Shown piece after piece: positions 18,056 through 26,223 of a stretch of 55,217 bases of DNA. The stretch is taken from assembly GCF_002014975.1 (NCBI RefSeq), contig NZ_MUXV01000007.1, positions 1 through 55,217 of the forward strand, in the 5' to 3' direction. A program made the translations under genes and the position numbers. Within the stretch, counting starts at the first letter, position 1, and each line of letters starts with the position of its first letter. The notes under the pieces are model-generated. The model did not search any database, had not been told where the DNA came from, and saw nothing but the letters and a program-made list of their open reading frames with translations. Origin of the DNA: Moraxella bovis. Lineage in GTDB: Bacteria; Pseudomonadota; Gammaproteobacteria; Pseudomonadales; Moraxellaceae.

Positions 18056-19384
18056 CTATTCCAAAACTTCCAACCCAAGCCCTGCTTCTTTTGCCAATGT
18101 CGCAAAATTGGGAAAGCTCGTCGCTACCGTCTGTGTGCCATTGATCACGATTTCATCAGACGCCCTAAGGCTTGCCACCGCAAAGCTCATTGCAATGCGA
18201 TGGTCGTGATAACATTCAATCTCACCACCACCAAACACAAACTCACTCTGACCACGCCCTATGATCTCAATGCCCTCATCAAGCACCGTGCAATCAATGC
18301 CAAGCGTTGTCAAACCGTCCGCCATTACCTGTATGCGGTCGGATTCTTTTACTCTTAGCTCTTCTGCTCCACGCAAAACGGTCTTGCCTGTGGCACAGCT
18401 GCTTGCGATAAAAATCACAGGAAATTCATCAATGGCAAGCGGAACAAGATGTAAGGGAATCTCAATGCCGTGCAATCGGCTTGATTTAACGCAAATGTCG
18501 GCCACAGGTTCGCCACCGACAAGCGTTTGGTTTTGCAAAGTAATATCCGCCCCCATTAGGCGTAAAATATCAATCACGCCTGTGCGAGTGGGGTTGATAC
18601 CCACCTTTGGTAGCACCACATCGCCAGTTTTGGCAATCAGACCTGCCACCATAAAAAATGCAGCCGCCGAAATGTCCGCAGGCACTTCAATGTCGCACGC
18701 TGTCAGCTGTCCACCGCCTGTTAGGCGGATTTCGTTGCCGTTCTGCAAAGGCGTAACTTTGACATCATAACCAAAGGCATTCAGCATTCGCTCGGTGTGG
18801 TCTCGGGTAATTTCAGGCTCAATCACCACCGTTTCGCCTTTTACCCACAGCCCCGCCAAAAGTAGGCACGACTTGACTTGGGCGGACGCCATTGGCATAT
18901 TATAATGGATAGCGGACAGCGTTTGACCGCCTGTAATCGTGATTGGTGGCGTGCCTTTTTCGCCTGTTGTAGCAATGACCGCCCCCATTTGGCGTAAGGG
19001 TTTAGCGACTCGCTCCATTGGGCGTTTTGATAGGCTTTCATCGCCAATCATTGTGCTATCAAAGTCTTGGGCGGATAAAATCCCTGACAAAAGTCGCATA
19101 CTCGTGCCAGAGTTGCCCATATCTAGGGGCTTTTTTGGGGCTTTTAACCCACCCATTCCCACGCCATAAATCGTTACTTTATCAAAGTCTCGCTCAATTT
19201 GCACGCCCATATCGGCAAAGGCTTGCAAGGTAGATAACGCATCTTCGCCTTGCAAAAAGTTGCTAACTTTTGTTACACCATTTGCCAAAGAACCAAACAT
19301 AATGGAGCGGTGGGATATGGATTTGTCAGGGGCGACTTTGTGCGTGCCTGTAAAGGTGGTGCTTGGGGTGATGTGGTATTTCAT
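18056..19384 (-). CDS. aroA: 3-phosphoshikimate 1-carboxyvinyltransferase (EPSP synthase)
   Basis: 442 residues. It joins shikimate 3-phosphate and PEP in the shikimate pathway. Typical motifs are APDKSISHRSIMFGSLANG (residues ~18-36), GNSGTSMRLLSGIL (the LxNSGT-type PEP-binding loop) and RVKESDRIQVMADGL. In Acinetobacter and pseudomonads aroA is fused or joined to tyrA. Here tyrA is separate and about 1.4 kb upstream, with a WG-repeat gene and a LysE-type gene between them. Confidence 0.97.
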   Translation of the reverse strand: MKYHITPSTTFTGTHKVAPDKSISHRSIMFGSLANGVTKVSNFLQGEDALSTLQAFADMGVQIERDFDKVTIYGVGMGGLKAPKKPLDMGNSGTSMRLLSGILSAQDFDSTMIGDESLSKRPMERVAKPLRQMGAVIATTGEKGTPPITITGGQTLSAIHYNMPMASAQVKSCLLLAGLWVKGETVVIEPEITRDHTERMLNAFGYDVKVTPLQNGNEIRLTGGGQLTACDIEVPADISAAAFFMVAGLIAKTGDVVLPKVGINPTRTGVIDILRLMGADITLQNQTLVGGEPVADICVKSSRLHGIEIPLHLVPLAIDEFPVIFIASSCATGKTVLRGAEELRVKESDRIQVMADGLTTLGIDCTVLDEGIEIIGRGQSEFVFGGGEIECYHDHRIAMSFAVASLRASDEIVINGTQTVATSFPNFATLAKEAGLGLEVLE

Positions 19385-19425
19385 AGGGTTTTCCTAAAAA
19401 AGGCTTGTTAATTTGTTGGGAGTAA

Positions 19426-19442
19426 GGTGCGTATTACGCACC
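19426..19442. repeat. Perfect palindrome between aroA and the WG-repeat gene
   Basis: GGTGCGTATTACGCACC has 8-base arms around one base. The outer part GTAAGGTGCGTA recurs, inverted, at the 5' end of the WG-repeat gene (about 19955-19967), so the gene is flanked by a 12-base inverted repeat. Confidence 0.6.
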
Positions 19443-19457
19443 ATTTTATTTAAATCA

Positions 19458-19976
19458 TCAATCATTTAAAACTTGATTGCCTTGCGTATCAATCAACATT
19501 TCTACACCAGATAATTCCACTTCTGCTTTACCATTTTTAAAACGATAAGCCTTATCATATATTATAGGGATAACTATTTCATTTTGATGATTTATATATC
19601 CTTTCTTTTTATTTAAAGTAACGGGAGCTAACCCATCACTAAAATTAAAAGCAAAATCATACTGAAATGAAATAACGACTTCGCCTTTTTTGTTAATAAA
19701 TCCCCATTTTTCATTTTTTTGAACAGGAGCTAATCCTCCATTGAAATGGAAAGCATCCTCAAATTCAAGTGGGATAACAATTTGATTATTTTCATCAATA
19801 AATCCCCATTTCCCTTGATTTTTAACAAGGGCGAGACCTTCACGAAATTCACTAAAACCACTATACATAAAGGAAAAATTAGGATATACAACTTCACTAC
19901 TCATACTTTTCTCGCTTATCGTTAGAAATAAACAAACAATTAAAAAACACAGTGAATTACGCACCTTACATACCAT
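19458..19976 (-). CDS. WG-repeat protein, secreted or periplasmic
   Basis: 172 residues. A hydrophobic N-terminus (NSLCFLIVCLFLTI, residues ~8-21) looks like a signal peptide. Three to four WG repeats follow, with the pattern EGLAxVxxxGKWGFIDxxxxIVIPxxYDxAxxF. The WG motif forms beta-strand solenoid-like units of unknown general function. A second WG protein lies at 27131-27757. This gene is AT-rich and is placed between aroA and tyrA, right next to a duplicated tyrA tail. Start chosen at ATG 19976. Confidence 0.8.
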   Translation of the reverse strand: MVCKVRNSLCFLIVCLFLTISEKSMSSEVVYPNFSFMYSGFSEFREGLALVKNQGKWGFIDENNQIVIPLEFEDAFHFNGGLAPVQKNEKWGFINKKGEVVISFQYDFAFNFSDGLAPVTLNKKKGYINHQNEIVIPIIYDKAYRFKNGKAEVELSGVEMLIDTQGNQVLND

Positions 19977-19990
19977 TTTACAAATTCTTT

Positions 19991-20057
19991 AACTTCTCTT
20001 TCTTAATCAAAATTTGTCCAAAATACTCTCTGGCATTTTTGGCAATTTCAAAAGTTT
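19991..20057 (-). pseudogene. Duplicated 3' end of tyrA
   Basis: These 67 bases match the true tyrA end at 20761-20827 at about 91 percent (six differences by eye). Translated on the minus strand they give KTFEIAKNAREYFGQILIKK, compared with KTFEIAKNAREYFGQLLIEK in tyrA. The copy begins at the LysE-type gene's stop codon. The LysE-type gene is therefore bracketed by direct copies of the tyrA tail. Confidence 0.85.
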
Positions 20058-20718
20058 ATTGCTGTGACAAGCCCAATTTGACCCCAAGCCCAATAAAAGC
20101 CGTGCCAGAGATGCCGTCCATTGACCGCCTTGCTTTGACGCTTTGCAAAAATTGAATGAACATTGCCCCAATAATGGCAAGCAATACAAGCCAAGTTACC
20201 GAGATGATGGCATACAATCCACCCAAAAACAAATAAGGCGTGGCACTCGCTAATTGTTCTTTTTGGATAAACTGCGGAAAAAATGCCAAAAAGAATAACG
20301 CCACTTTTGGATTTAAGACATTGGTTAATAACCCCATTAAATAGGCGTTTTTGGTAGATTTTGGACTGGTGTCTGCATTGATTTGGTAGTTTTTGGCATT
20401 TAGGGCATTTTTAATCGCCACAACACCCAAATAAATCAAATACATCGCCCCTAAATATTTGATGACCATAAATGCCGTTGCCGACTTTGCCAAAATGCTG
20501 GCAAGCCCAAGCGTGGCAAATAAAGTATGTACCAAAAAGCCTGTTGCCACACCAAGAGCCGATAAAATGCCCATCATTCGTCCGTTTTGTAGGGTGCGAT
20601 TTAATACAAATACCGTATCAATGCCCGGTGTCAAAATAAAAATAACTGCCGAGCTGATAAATAACATCAAATGATGAATGCCAAAACTTGCTCCAAGATT
20701 GCTGATAAACATATCCAT
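20056..20718 (-). CDS. LysE/RhtB-family amino-acid exporter
   Basis: 220 residues, five to six membrane segments. The N-terminal LMLFISSAVIFILTPGIDT contains the family TPG motif, followed by GRMMGILSALGVATGFLVH and YLGAMYLIYLGVVAIKNAL. LysE/RhtB proteins export amino acids or homoserine lactones; the substrate is unknown. It lies 32 bases after tyrA, and its stop codon abuts a duplicate of the tyrA 3' end, which suggests recent arrival by recombination. Confidence 0.92.
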   Translation of the reverse strand: MDMFISNLGASFGIHHLMLFISSAVIFILTPGIDTVFVLNRTLQNGRMMGILSALGVATGFLVHTLFATLGLASILAKSATAFMVIKYLGAMYLIYLGVVAIKNALNAKNYQINADTSPKSTKNAYLMGLLTNVLNPKVALFFLAFFPQFIQKEQLASATPYLFLGGLYAIISVTWLVLLAIIGAMFIQFLQSVKARRSMDGISGTAFIGLGVKLGLSQQ

Positions 20719-20750
20719 TGGCGTATTCCTAAAAAGGTTGATTTGATTTA

Positions 20751-21668
20751 TTACTGTTTGAGCTTCTCTTTCTCAATCAAAAGCTGTCCAAAATATTCTC
20801 TGGCGTTTTTGGCAATTTCAAAAGTTTTTAATAAGTCATCAGAATTATCATTTTCAATATCGGATTTTAATTGATTTAAAATCGCTTGATAATTTTCTAG
20901 CCCCTGCAATACCGCTTGTTTATTTGCCAAAAAAATGTCGTGCCACATAATTGGACTACTTGCCGAAATACGGCTAAAATCCCGAAAACCACCGCCTGCA
21001 TAGCGAAAAATATTGAGACTCTCTTCATCTTTGGCAAGCTGATAAGTCAAGGCATAGGACAATAAATGCGGCAGGTGGCTCGTTAATGCCAAAACTTCAT
21101 CGTGTTTATCACAGCTCATAAAATCCACACTCGCCCCAAGCGATTGCCAAAGCATAGCGATTTTATCCACCGCTTGTTTGTCATTAAAGTCATGCGGACA
21201 AATAATCAGCTTATGCGATTTAAATAACGCCCCATTTCTTGCCATAAAGCCCGACTTTTCCGCCCCTGCAATGGGGTGAGCCAGCACCAAATTGGGCGGT
21301 AATTTGCCAAAAATATCAAAAGCGTCTTGTAAAATATTGCCTTTGGTACTGGCGGTATCACTGATGATAATATCGTTTGGCAATAGTTTATCATCAATGG
21401 CGGTTTTGATTTGCTCCAAAATCGTTTTTACCGCAAAAGCAGGCACGGCAATGATGATACATTCACAATCTTTTAAAACGCCTGTCTTTGCTAGGTTTAA
21501 TAACTCATTATCGCCATTTTTAATTAACTTATCCTTGATGGCATTATCAATTACCGATTTATCAAAATCCACTGCATACAGATTATCAGCAAGGCGATTG
21601 TCAAGAATGCCCTGTAAAATACTACCGCCGATTAAGCCTAAGCCGATGATAAGAATATTGTTAAACAT
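20751..21668 (-). CDS. tyrA: Prephenate dehydrogenase (TyrA)
   Basis: 305 residues. The NAD(P)-binding GLGLIGGSILQGI is at residues ~9-21, and the motifs SDTASTKGNILQDAF and LAHPIAGAEKSGF carry the catalytic His. It oxidatively decarboxylates prephenate (or arogenate) toward tyrosine. There is no chorismate mutase or ACT domain. It is six bases from the AbrB-like gene upstream and follows pheA in order. Its last 67 coding bases are duplicated downstream of the LysE-type gene. Confidence 0.93.
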   Translation of the reverse strand: MFNNILIIGLGLIGGSILQGILDNRLADNLYAVDFDKSVIDNAIKDKLIKNGDNELLNLAKTGVLKDCECIIIAVPAFAVKTILEQIKTAIDDKLLPNDIIISDTASTKGNILQDAFDIFGKLPPNLVLAHPIAGAEKSGFMARNGALFKSHKLIICPHDFNDKQAVDKIAMLWQSLGASVDFMSCDKHDEVLALTSHLPHLLSYALTYQLAKDEESLNIFRYAGGGFRDFSRISASSPIMWHDIFLANKQAVLQGLENYQAILNQLKSDIENDNSDDLLKTFEIAKNAREYFGQLLIEKEKLKQ

Positions 21669-21674
21669 AGTTTT

Positions 21675-21980
21675 TTAATTTAATTTTGTTGGAATATTGA
21701 TGGTTATAACAGAACCTTCAGGAATGACAATACCATAATCTTCTGGTTTGGCAAATACCGAAACATCAAAATCCACAGGCACGGCTGGAATATTAGTTTT
21801 CACCATTCCAAAACCTGATTTAATAGCAGGTTTTTCATTATCTTTAACACGCAGTAAAGCGGTATTTTCTTGTTCACCAAATACAAAATCAATAAATGAA
21901 TTGTCTTTAATGTTGTATTGCTGAATAAATTCAATCGGTAATTCAATTTTATCTTGATTAACACAAAGTGTTGCTATCAT
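21675..21980 (-). CDS. AbrB/MazE-like small protein, possible orphan antitoxin
   Basis: 101 residues. The N-terminal half (MIATLCVNQDKIELPIEFIQQ then FIDFVFGEQENTALLRV) fits a swapped-hairpin AbrB-type DNA-binding fold. The C-terminal half with VPVDFDVSVFAKPEDYG resembles antitoxin tails that contact PIN toxins. No toxin gene is adjacent; tyrA follows after six bases. It may be an orphan antitoxin or a regulator. The identification is structural guesswork from pattern. Confidence 0.5.
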   Translation of the reverse strand: MIATLCVNQDKIELPIEFIQQYNIKDNSFIDFVFGEQENTALLRVKDNEKPAIKSGFGMVKTNIPAVPVDFDVSVFAKPEDYGIVIPEGSVITINIPTKLN

Positions 21981-22088
21981 AATTTGTTACCTTTTATTCA
22001 ATATCTTTACAAATAAATTATATAAGATTTCGTTGGGTTTTTATTATCAAAAACCCAACTTATCCCATAAAAATTACTCAAAAACAAG

Positions 22089-23201
22089 TCAAATCACCGC
22101 CTTTGGATATGACCCCAATGCCCGCACATCTTTGGCGATTTTGGCGATGTCTTCAATCGCGTTTTTGACGTTGTCGTCAGCGATATGCCCCGTCATGTCG
22201 ATAAAAAACACATATGCCCATTTGTTCGGACGCTCAGGGCGGGTCTCAATGCTCGTCATGGATACGCCATGTTTTTTTAGAGGTTCTAGTAGCTCAATCA
22301 ACGCCCCCGCACGGTCTGGGCTGGACACCACGATGGACGTTTTGTCTTGACCGCTTGGGGCAACGGTTTCGTGTCCGATGATAAGAAAGCGAGTGGTATT
22401 GTTGGGATTGTCCTCAATGTTCTCAAAAAGTTTATGCAAGCCGTATTCAGCCACCGCCACATCACCCGCAATCGCTGCTGAGTGCCATTCGTTTTGTAGG
22501 CGTTTAGCAGCTTCACCATTAGATGACACCGCCACTCGCTCGACATTGGGGAAATTGGCGTCAAGCCAGTGACGGCACTGGGCAAGCGACTGCTGGTGGC
22601 TATAAATGCGACTTAGGCTGTCCACTTTGGTGTGTTCTGCCACCAAAAAGTTGTGATGAATGGGCAGTTCCACCTCACCGATGATTTTTAGGTTTGACCC
22701 CAAAAATGCGTCCAACGTATGATTGACCACGCCTTCGGACGAGTTCTCCACAGGCACCACGCCATACATGGCAGAGCCTGCCTCCACTTCACGAAAGACA
22801 TCGGTAATCGTGGCAAGTGGCACGGTGGTCGCTGCCTTACCAAAATGTTTTAGGGCGGCGGCATGGGTAAACGTACCAACAGGCCCCAAAAAGGCGACCT
22901 TTTGTGGAGCTTCAAGTTCTAGGCACACCGACATAATCTCCCGAAACAGGCGTGCCATTTTCTCACCCGATAGCGGGCCTGTGTTTCTTGCCATGACTGC
23001 TTTTAGCACTTGGGCTTCACGTTCGGGGCGATAAAAAATGGGGTGATTCTCGTGGTTCTTTTTGGCAATGGCGACCTGCTGGGCGATGCTGGCTCGCTCG
23101 TTGATAAGTCGTTGAATTTGCTCATCAATACTGTCAATCTTACCACGCAAATCGGTGATTTGGTTGGTGTCTAGGTTGGCTTTGTGGGTTTGCTTGCTCA
23201 T
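22089..23201 (-). CDS. pheA: Bifunctional chorismate mutase / prephenate dehydratase
   Basis: 370 residues in three parts: an AroQ chorismate mutase (about residues 16-100, with LRGKIDSIDEQIQRLINER), a prephenate dehydratase (about 105-280, with FLGPVGTFTHAAALKHFG and the catalytic NTTRFLIIG) and a C-terminal ACT domain (SMTSIETRPERPNKWAYVF) that normally gives phenylalanine feedback inhibition. The order pheA-tyrA-aroA matches relatives, with intruding genes between. Confidence 0.97.
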   Translation of the reverse strand: MSKQTHKANLDTNQITDLRGKIDSIDEQIQRLINERASIAQQVAIAKKNHENHPIFYRPEREAQVLKAVMARNTGPLSGEKMARLFREIMSVCLELEAPQKVAFLGPVGTFTHAAALKHFGKAATTVPLATITDVFREVEAGSAMYGVVPVENSSEGVVNHTLDAFLGSNLKIIGEVELPIHHNFLVAEHTKVDSLSRIYSHQQSLAQCRHWLDANFPNVERVAVSSNGEAAKRLQNEWHSAAIAGDVAVAEYGLHKLFENIEDNPNNTTRFLIIGHETVAPSGQDKTSIVVSSPDRAGALIELLEPLKKHGVSMTSIETRPERPNKWAYVFFIDMTGHIADDNVKNAIEDIAKIAKDVRALGSYPKAVI

Positions 23202-23350
23202 GTCTGCCCTTTTTTTGTGTGCTAAAAATAGGTTAATGATACATGAAAATTAGGGGTTTGGGCAAATGTTTTTTGGGGTTTTGAAAAAATTGAAATATTA
23301 GCTTGTAATTTTGTAGCTTACAGGCTACAATACTCAAAAAGAGTAATTTT

Positions 23351-23644
23351 ATGTTTACGATTGAAAAGACAGAACAGTTTGATGAATGGTTAAAATCACT
23401 AAAAAACCCAATCGCCAAAAAGGCAGTCATTAGCCGTTTGTTGCGACTTGAAATGGGGCATTTTGGCGATATTGATAATGTTGGCAAGGTGTTTTTGAAC
23501 TTCGCATTCATGTCAATGTTGGCATTAGAGTGTACGCCATACAAAAGGGTGAAACTTTTATTTTGGTATTATCAGGCGGAGATAAATCTACCCAACAAGC
23601 TGATATTATCAAAGCCAAAGAAATTGCAAAACTTGGGAGAATAG
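23351..23644 (+). pseudogene. HigB/RelE-family toxin with internal frameshift
   Basis: The first ~45 codons give a normal toxin start (MFTIEKTEQFDEWLKSL, then AVISRLLRLEMGHFGDI). The conserved middle (VFELRIHVNVGIRVYAIQKG and ILVLSGGDKSTQQADIIKAK) appears only after a shift of one base near 23484-23489, where GGCAAGGTG probably was GGCAAAGGTG. In the original frame the ORF runs to a TAG at 23642-23644 with a garbled C-terminal half. Such toxins are mRNA interferases. The core beta-sheet is lost, so this one is probably inactive. Confidence 0.82.
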
Positions 23645-23646
23645 CA

Positions 23647-23925
23647 ATGAAAACCAGTAAATTTAACGCATTTGATTATTTTGAAAGTGATGATGAGATT
23701 TTGGATTATTTAAGTGATTGCTTTAATGACGATGACCCACAATTATTTGTTACCGCCTTATCGCATTTGATAGAGAAAAAAGGCGTTGCAGAAGTTGCTA
23801 AATTAACAGGACTAAATCGTGAAAGCCTATATAAAACCGTGAAAGGGCAAACACAGCCAACATGGGCGACCGTGCATAAAATTATACACGCTTTAAAAAT
23901 CCAATCCAACTTTGCTTATGCTTAA
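23647..23925 (+). CDS. HigA-like antidote protein of the addiction module
   Basis: 92 residues, intact. It matches the small addiction-module antidote family: KFNAFDYFESDDEILDYLSD, then GVAEVAKLTGLNRESLYKTV (helix-turn-helix) and QPTWATVHKIIHALKI. The ATG at 23647 has a good SD (GGGAG, 9 bases upstream) and directly follows the toxin TAG. The shifted toxin frame has no stop before this gene, so it would read straight into it. It probably represses its own operon. Confidence 0.85.
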   Translation: MKTSKFNAFDYFESDDEILDYLSDCFNDDDPQLFVTALSHLIEKKGVAEVAKLTGLNRESLYKTVKGQTQPTWATVHKIIHALKIQSNFAYA

Positions 23926-23933
23926 TTTAAACG

Positions 23934-24110
23934 ATGGCAAATAATAAATCTGCACCCCAAAAATTGATATGGCAAACAGATAAGGCTGATGGCAAAAACC
24001 TTATGGCATTATTACAAAATGACAGAAAAGCCAATGATGAATTAACTACTTTATTAGCATTAAGTAAAACGATTAAAGATAATGCGGATAATACACCCAA
24101 AGAAATTTAA
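23934..24110 (+). CDS. Small ORF downstream of the antidote gene
   Basis: A 58-codon ORF eight bases after the antidote stop. It begins MANNKSAPQKLIWQTDKADG and is mostly polar and helical (LMALLQNDRKANDELTTLLA). There is no clear SD. Position suggests co-transcription with the antidote gene. I do not recognise a family; it may be a remnant. Confidence 0.4.
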   Translation: MANNKSAPQKLIWQTDKADGKNLMALLQNDRKANDELTTLLALSKTIKDNADNTPKEI

Positions 24111-24121
24111 AAATGATACAG

Positions 24122-24146
24122 TTAGGCGAATGTGATTCGCCCCTAC
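24122..24146. repeat. Short dispersed palindrome
   Basis: TTAGGCGAATGTGATTCGCC, continuing CCTAC, has 7-base arms GGCGAAT/ATTCGCC. Same family as those at 15521 and 51131. It lies between convergent genes. Confidence 0.55.
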
Positions 24147-24175
24147 ACGTCCAAATTTTAAAATGGTTATTTGAT

Positions 24176-25057
24176 TCACTCCTGCAACACCAACGCCACC
24201 ACCCAATTTTGTCGATTAAAGTTACACGCCGTTTCATGATTGGGACTACATTCTATCTCGCTTGGGGCGGGCAATATCGCCTTGCCGTCATCGTCCATAG
24301 GAATTTTGCGTAACATGACGGTATGCAGTACATTACCGCCGATGAGCCAAATCTCACGATTTTCCTTATCAGTTTTTACGATAATATCACAATGAGCAGG
24401 CAAGCCACGTCCACTCTCTGCCAAATACTTATCCAAATCCTGATAACTACCAATCAGCTCACGCCCATAACTTCGCACATAGCACAGCATATCGCCCTGT
24501 TTTAGGGGGTGCGTTTTGGGGTCTTTCGTGCGATAATCGCCCACGCCTTGCCAAGATGTAGCGATATAATCAAAATGGCGTGGCGACACATAAAAATCCA
24601 CGTCCGCCTGTCTCATCACATACGACACAAAGCCTGCCGACCATGCCACATCACTTACAAAGGCTCGGCAAATGTTGGTGCTGGCATTCTCGCCCCTGTC
24701 CGCCTTGTCGCAACGCTCATAAGGCAACGCTCTATCAAGCCGTGCCAACGCTCCACTATCACGCCAATACGCCACCACACGCTCCCACGCTCGTGAGCCG
24801 TCTGTCAGGCGTGCGTTTTCGGATTCGTAATGGCTGTATTTGGCGATTTGTCCGTTTGTGGTAATAAACGGCTCGCCCCATGCCTTGTGTTCACGCAGGG
24901 CGATTTGGGCGATACGTTCGGATTTTGGGGCATTTGGGGCAAATGTGGGCGTGGGCGATTGCCACAAATTGCCTTGTGGATTACCCTGTGGGGCGTGCGT
25001 ACTCAGGCAAGCGGATAGGACTAAGGCGGTGCAGAGTAGGGGTAGAAGTTTTGGCAT
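24176..25057 (-). CDS. DUF2272 lipoprotein
   Basis: 293 residues from ATG 25057. A longer frame upstream exists, but this start gives a clean lipoprotein signal (LLPLLCTALVLSAC, Cys about 17). Residues ~45-290 resemble DUF2272: IAQIALREHKAWGEPFIT, a lone Cys pair region, then DVAWSAGFVSYVMRQADVDF and SPRHFDYIATSW, and LKQGDMLCYVR. The fold is probably NlpC/CHAP-like, with Cys/His positions hinting at a hydrolase, but activity is unknown. It lies downstream of holB. Confidence 0.75.
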   Translation of the reverse strand: MPKLLPLLCTALVLSACLSTHAPQGNPQGNLWQSPTPTFAPNAPKSERIAQIALREHKAWGEPFITTNGQIAKYSHYESENARLTDGSRAWERVVAYWRDSGALARLDRALPYERCDKADRGENASTNICRAFVSDVAWSAGFVSYVMRQADVDFYVSPRHFDYIATSWQGVGDYRTKDPKTHPLKQGDMLCYVRSYGRELIGSYQDLDKYLAESGRGLPAHCDIIVKTDKENREIWLIGGNVLHTVMLRKIPMDDDGKAILPAPSEIECSPNHETACNFNRQNWVVALVLQE

Positions 25058-25167
25058 GGCGTTGTATTTATTTAAAAGGAAATTTATTTTATCATTAAAT
25101 GGGGGTTTTAAAAAGCAAGACAAATATATTCCTACCCCATTCTCAAATTTATGCAAGTGATTGATAT

Positions 25168-25195
25168 GTAGAAGGAAAATATAATTTTCCCCTAC
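25168..25195. repeat. Short dispersed palindrome (GGAAAAT variant)
   Basis: Left arm GTAGAAGGAAAAT and right arm ATTTTCCCCTAC (25168-25195). Same outline as the GTAGGGGCGAAT palindromes but with GAAAAT cores. Similar AT-rich versions are near 16409-16430 and 16447-16468. Confidence 0.5.
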
Positions 25196-25211
25196 AATCG
25201 CAAACCAAGCG

Positions 25212-26222
25212 TTACAAATCCACCAAGCGACAAAATAGCTCATCATACGCCATTTTTTCTTGTACGTTTTGTCCCACCGCCACCGCCATGTCATCAAGGC
25301 TTGCTAGGAAATTTTCTACCTTGTCAAGGCTTAGATTGTCCGCCCCATTTATCAGCCCTGCCACATCCATGTCGGTATGAATGCTATCAAGCCCAAGCCC
25401 CACTCGCACCACGTCCATAAGCATAAGCCGTGTCAAAACAGCAAAATCAGCAAAACTCATCACGCCCTGCCAGTAGTCGCTCGCACTCACTGCCGACCGC
25501 TCGCCATGCCTTAGCGTAAGCCATGTTTTTAGCCACAATACACGCTTACCAAACCACACTGCCTTTGGCAACTCTACCGCCTTTAATACCGCCCCGTCGG
25601 TCAGTGTCAGGGCAAGTCTGGCAAGACTCTCATCGCCCAGCACCCCACCCACATAAGCCAACGCCACATCATGAGCAACAGCCCCAAGCGGTAGGGCTTG
25701 CACACGGCTTTTTATCGTGGGCATGAGCTTGGCAGGGTTGTCGCTTATCAGTATCAAATGCACGCCTGCCCGTGGCTCTTCTAAGGTTTTTAGCAGGGCA
25801 TTGCTCGCCCCAATCGTGAGCGTGTCGGCATCATCTAGCACGATGAGCCGAACGCCATGCCCCTTGACGTGGCTATACTCTTGCAAGGCTCGCACGTCAT
25901 CAATCTTAATGGACGACCGCTCACTCTCATCAGACGTAGGCAGGCTCTCGGACGGTAGTACCATAACATCAGGGTGCGTCCCCGCCCTAAGCCACGCACA
26001 GCTTTGGCAAGACCCACACGCACCCTGCTCGCCCTTGTCATCACAAAGTAGCCACGCCACAAACCGCCACACAAATTCACGCTTGCCAATGCCTGCCATG
26101 CCACACGCCAACAGCCCATGCGGTAATTTACCGTCATAAAACTGACCGACCACCTGCTCCCAAGCGTGGGTTTGCCAAAGCAGTAACGGGGCAAAATAGG
26201 ACAACTGTTCTTGTTCGTTCAT
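25212..26222 (-). CDS. holB: DNA polymerase III subunit delta'
   Basis: 336 residues. The delta' subunit is part of the clamp loader. Visible features are LLACGMAGIGKREFVWRF (P-loop-like region), the zinc-binding cysteines CGSCQSCAWL, and the SRC-like region LLKTLEEPRAGVHLILIS. It begins immediately after the kdsB stop (one base), so translation is probably coupled. Several stretches of this gene also show long open frames on the plus strand, which I treat as shadows. Confidence 0.93.
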   Translation of the reverse strand: MNEQEQLSYFAPLLLWQTHAWEQVVGQFYDGKLPHGLLACGMAGIGKREFVWRFVAWLLCDDKGEQGACGSCQSCAWLRAGTHPDVMVLPSESLPTSDESERSSIKIDDVRALQEYSHVKGHGVRLIVLDDADTLTIGASNALLKTLEEPRAGVHLILISDNPAKLMPTIKSRVQALPLGAVAHDVALAYVGGVLGDESLARLALTLTDGAVLKAVELPKAVWFGKRVLWLKTWLTLRHGERSAVSASDYWQGVMSFADFAVLTRLMLMDVVRVGLGLDSIHTDMDVAGLINGADNLSLDKVENFLASLDDMAVAVGQNVQEKMAYDELFCRLVDL

Positions 26223-26223
26223 A

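Noticed and set aside
25058..25297. Longer start for the DUF2272 lipoprotein (80 extra residues)
   Set aside because: The extension would overlap holB and hide the lipoprotein signal; ATG 25057 gives a proper signal peptide and lipobox.
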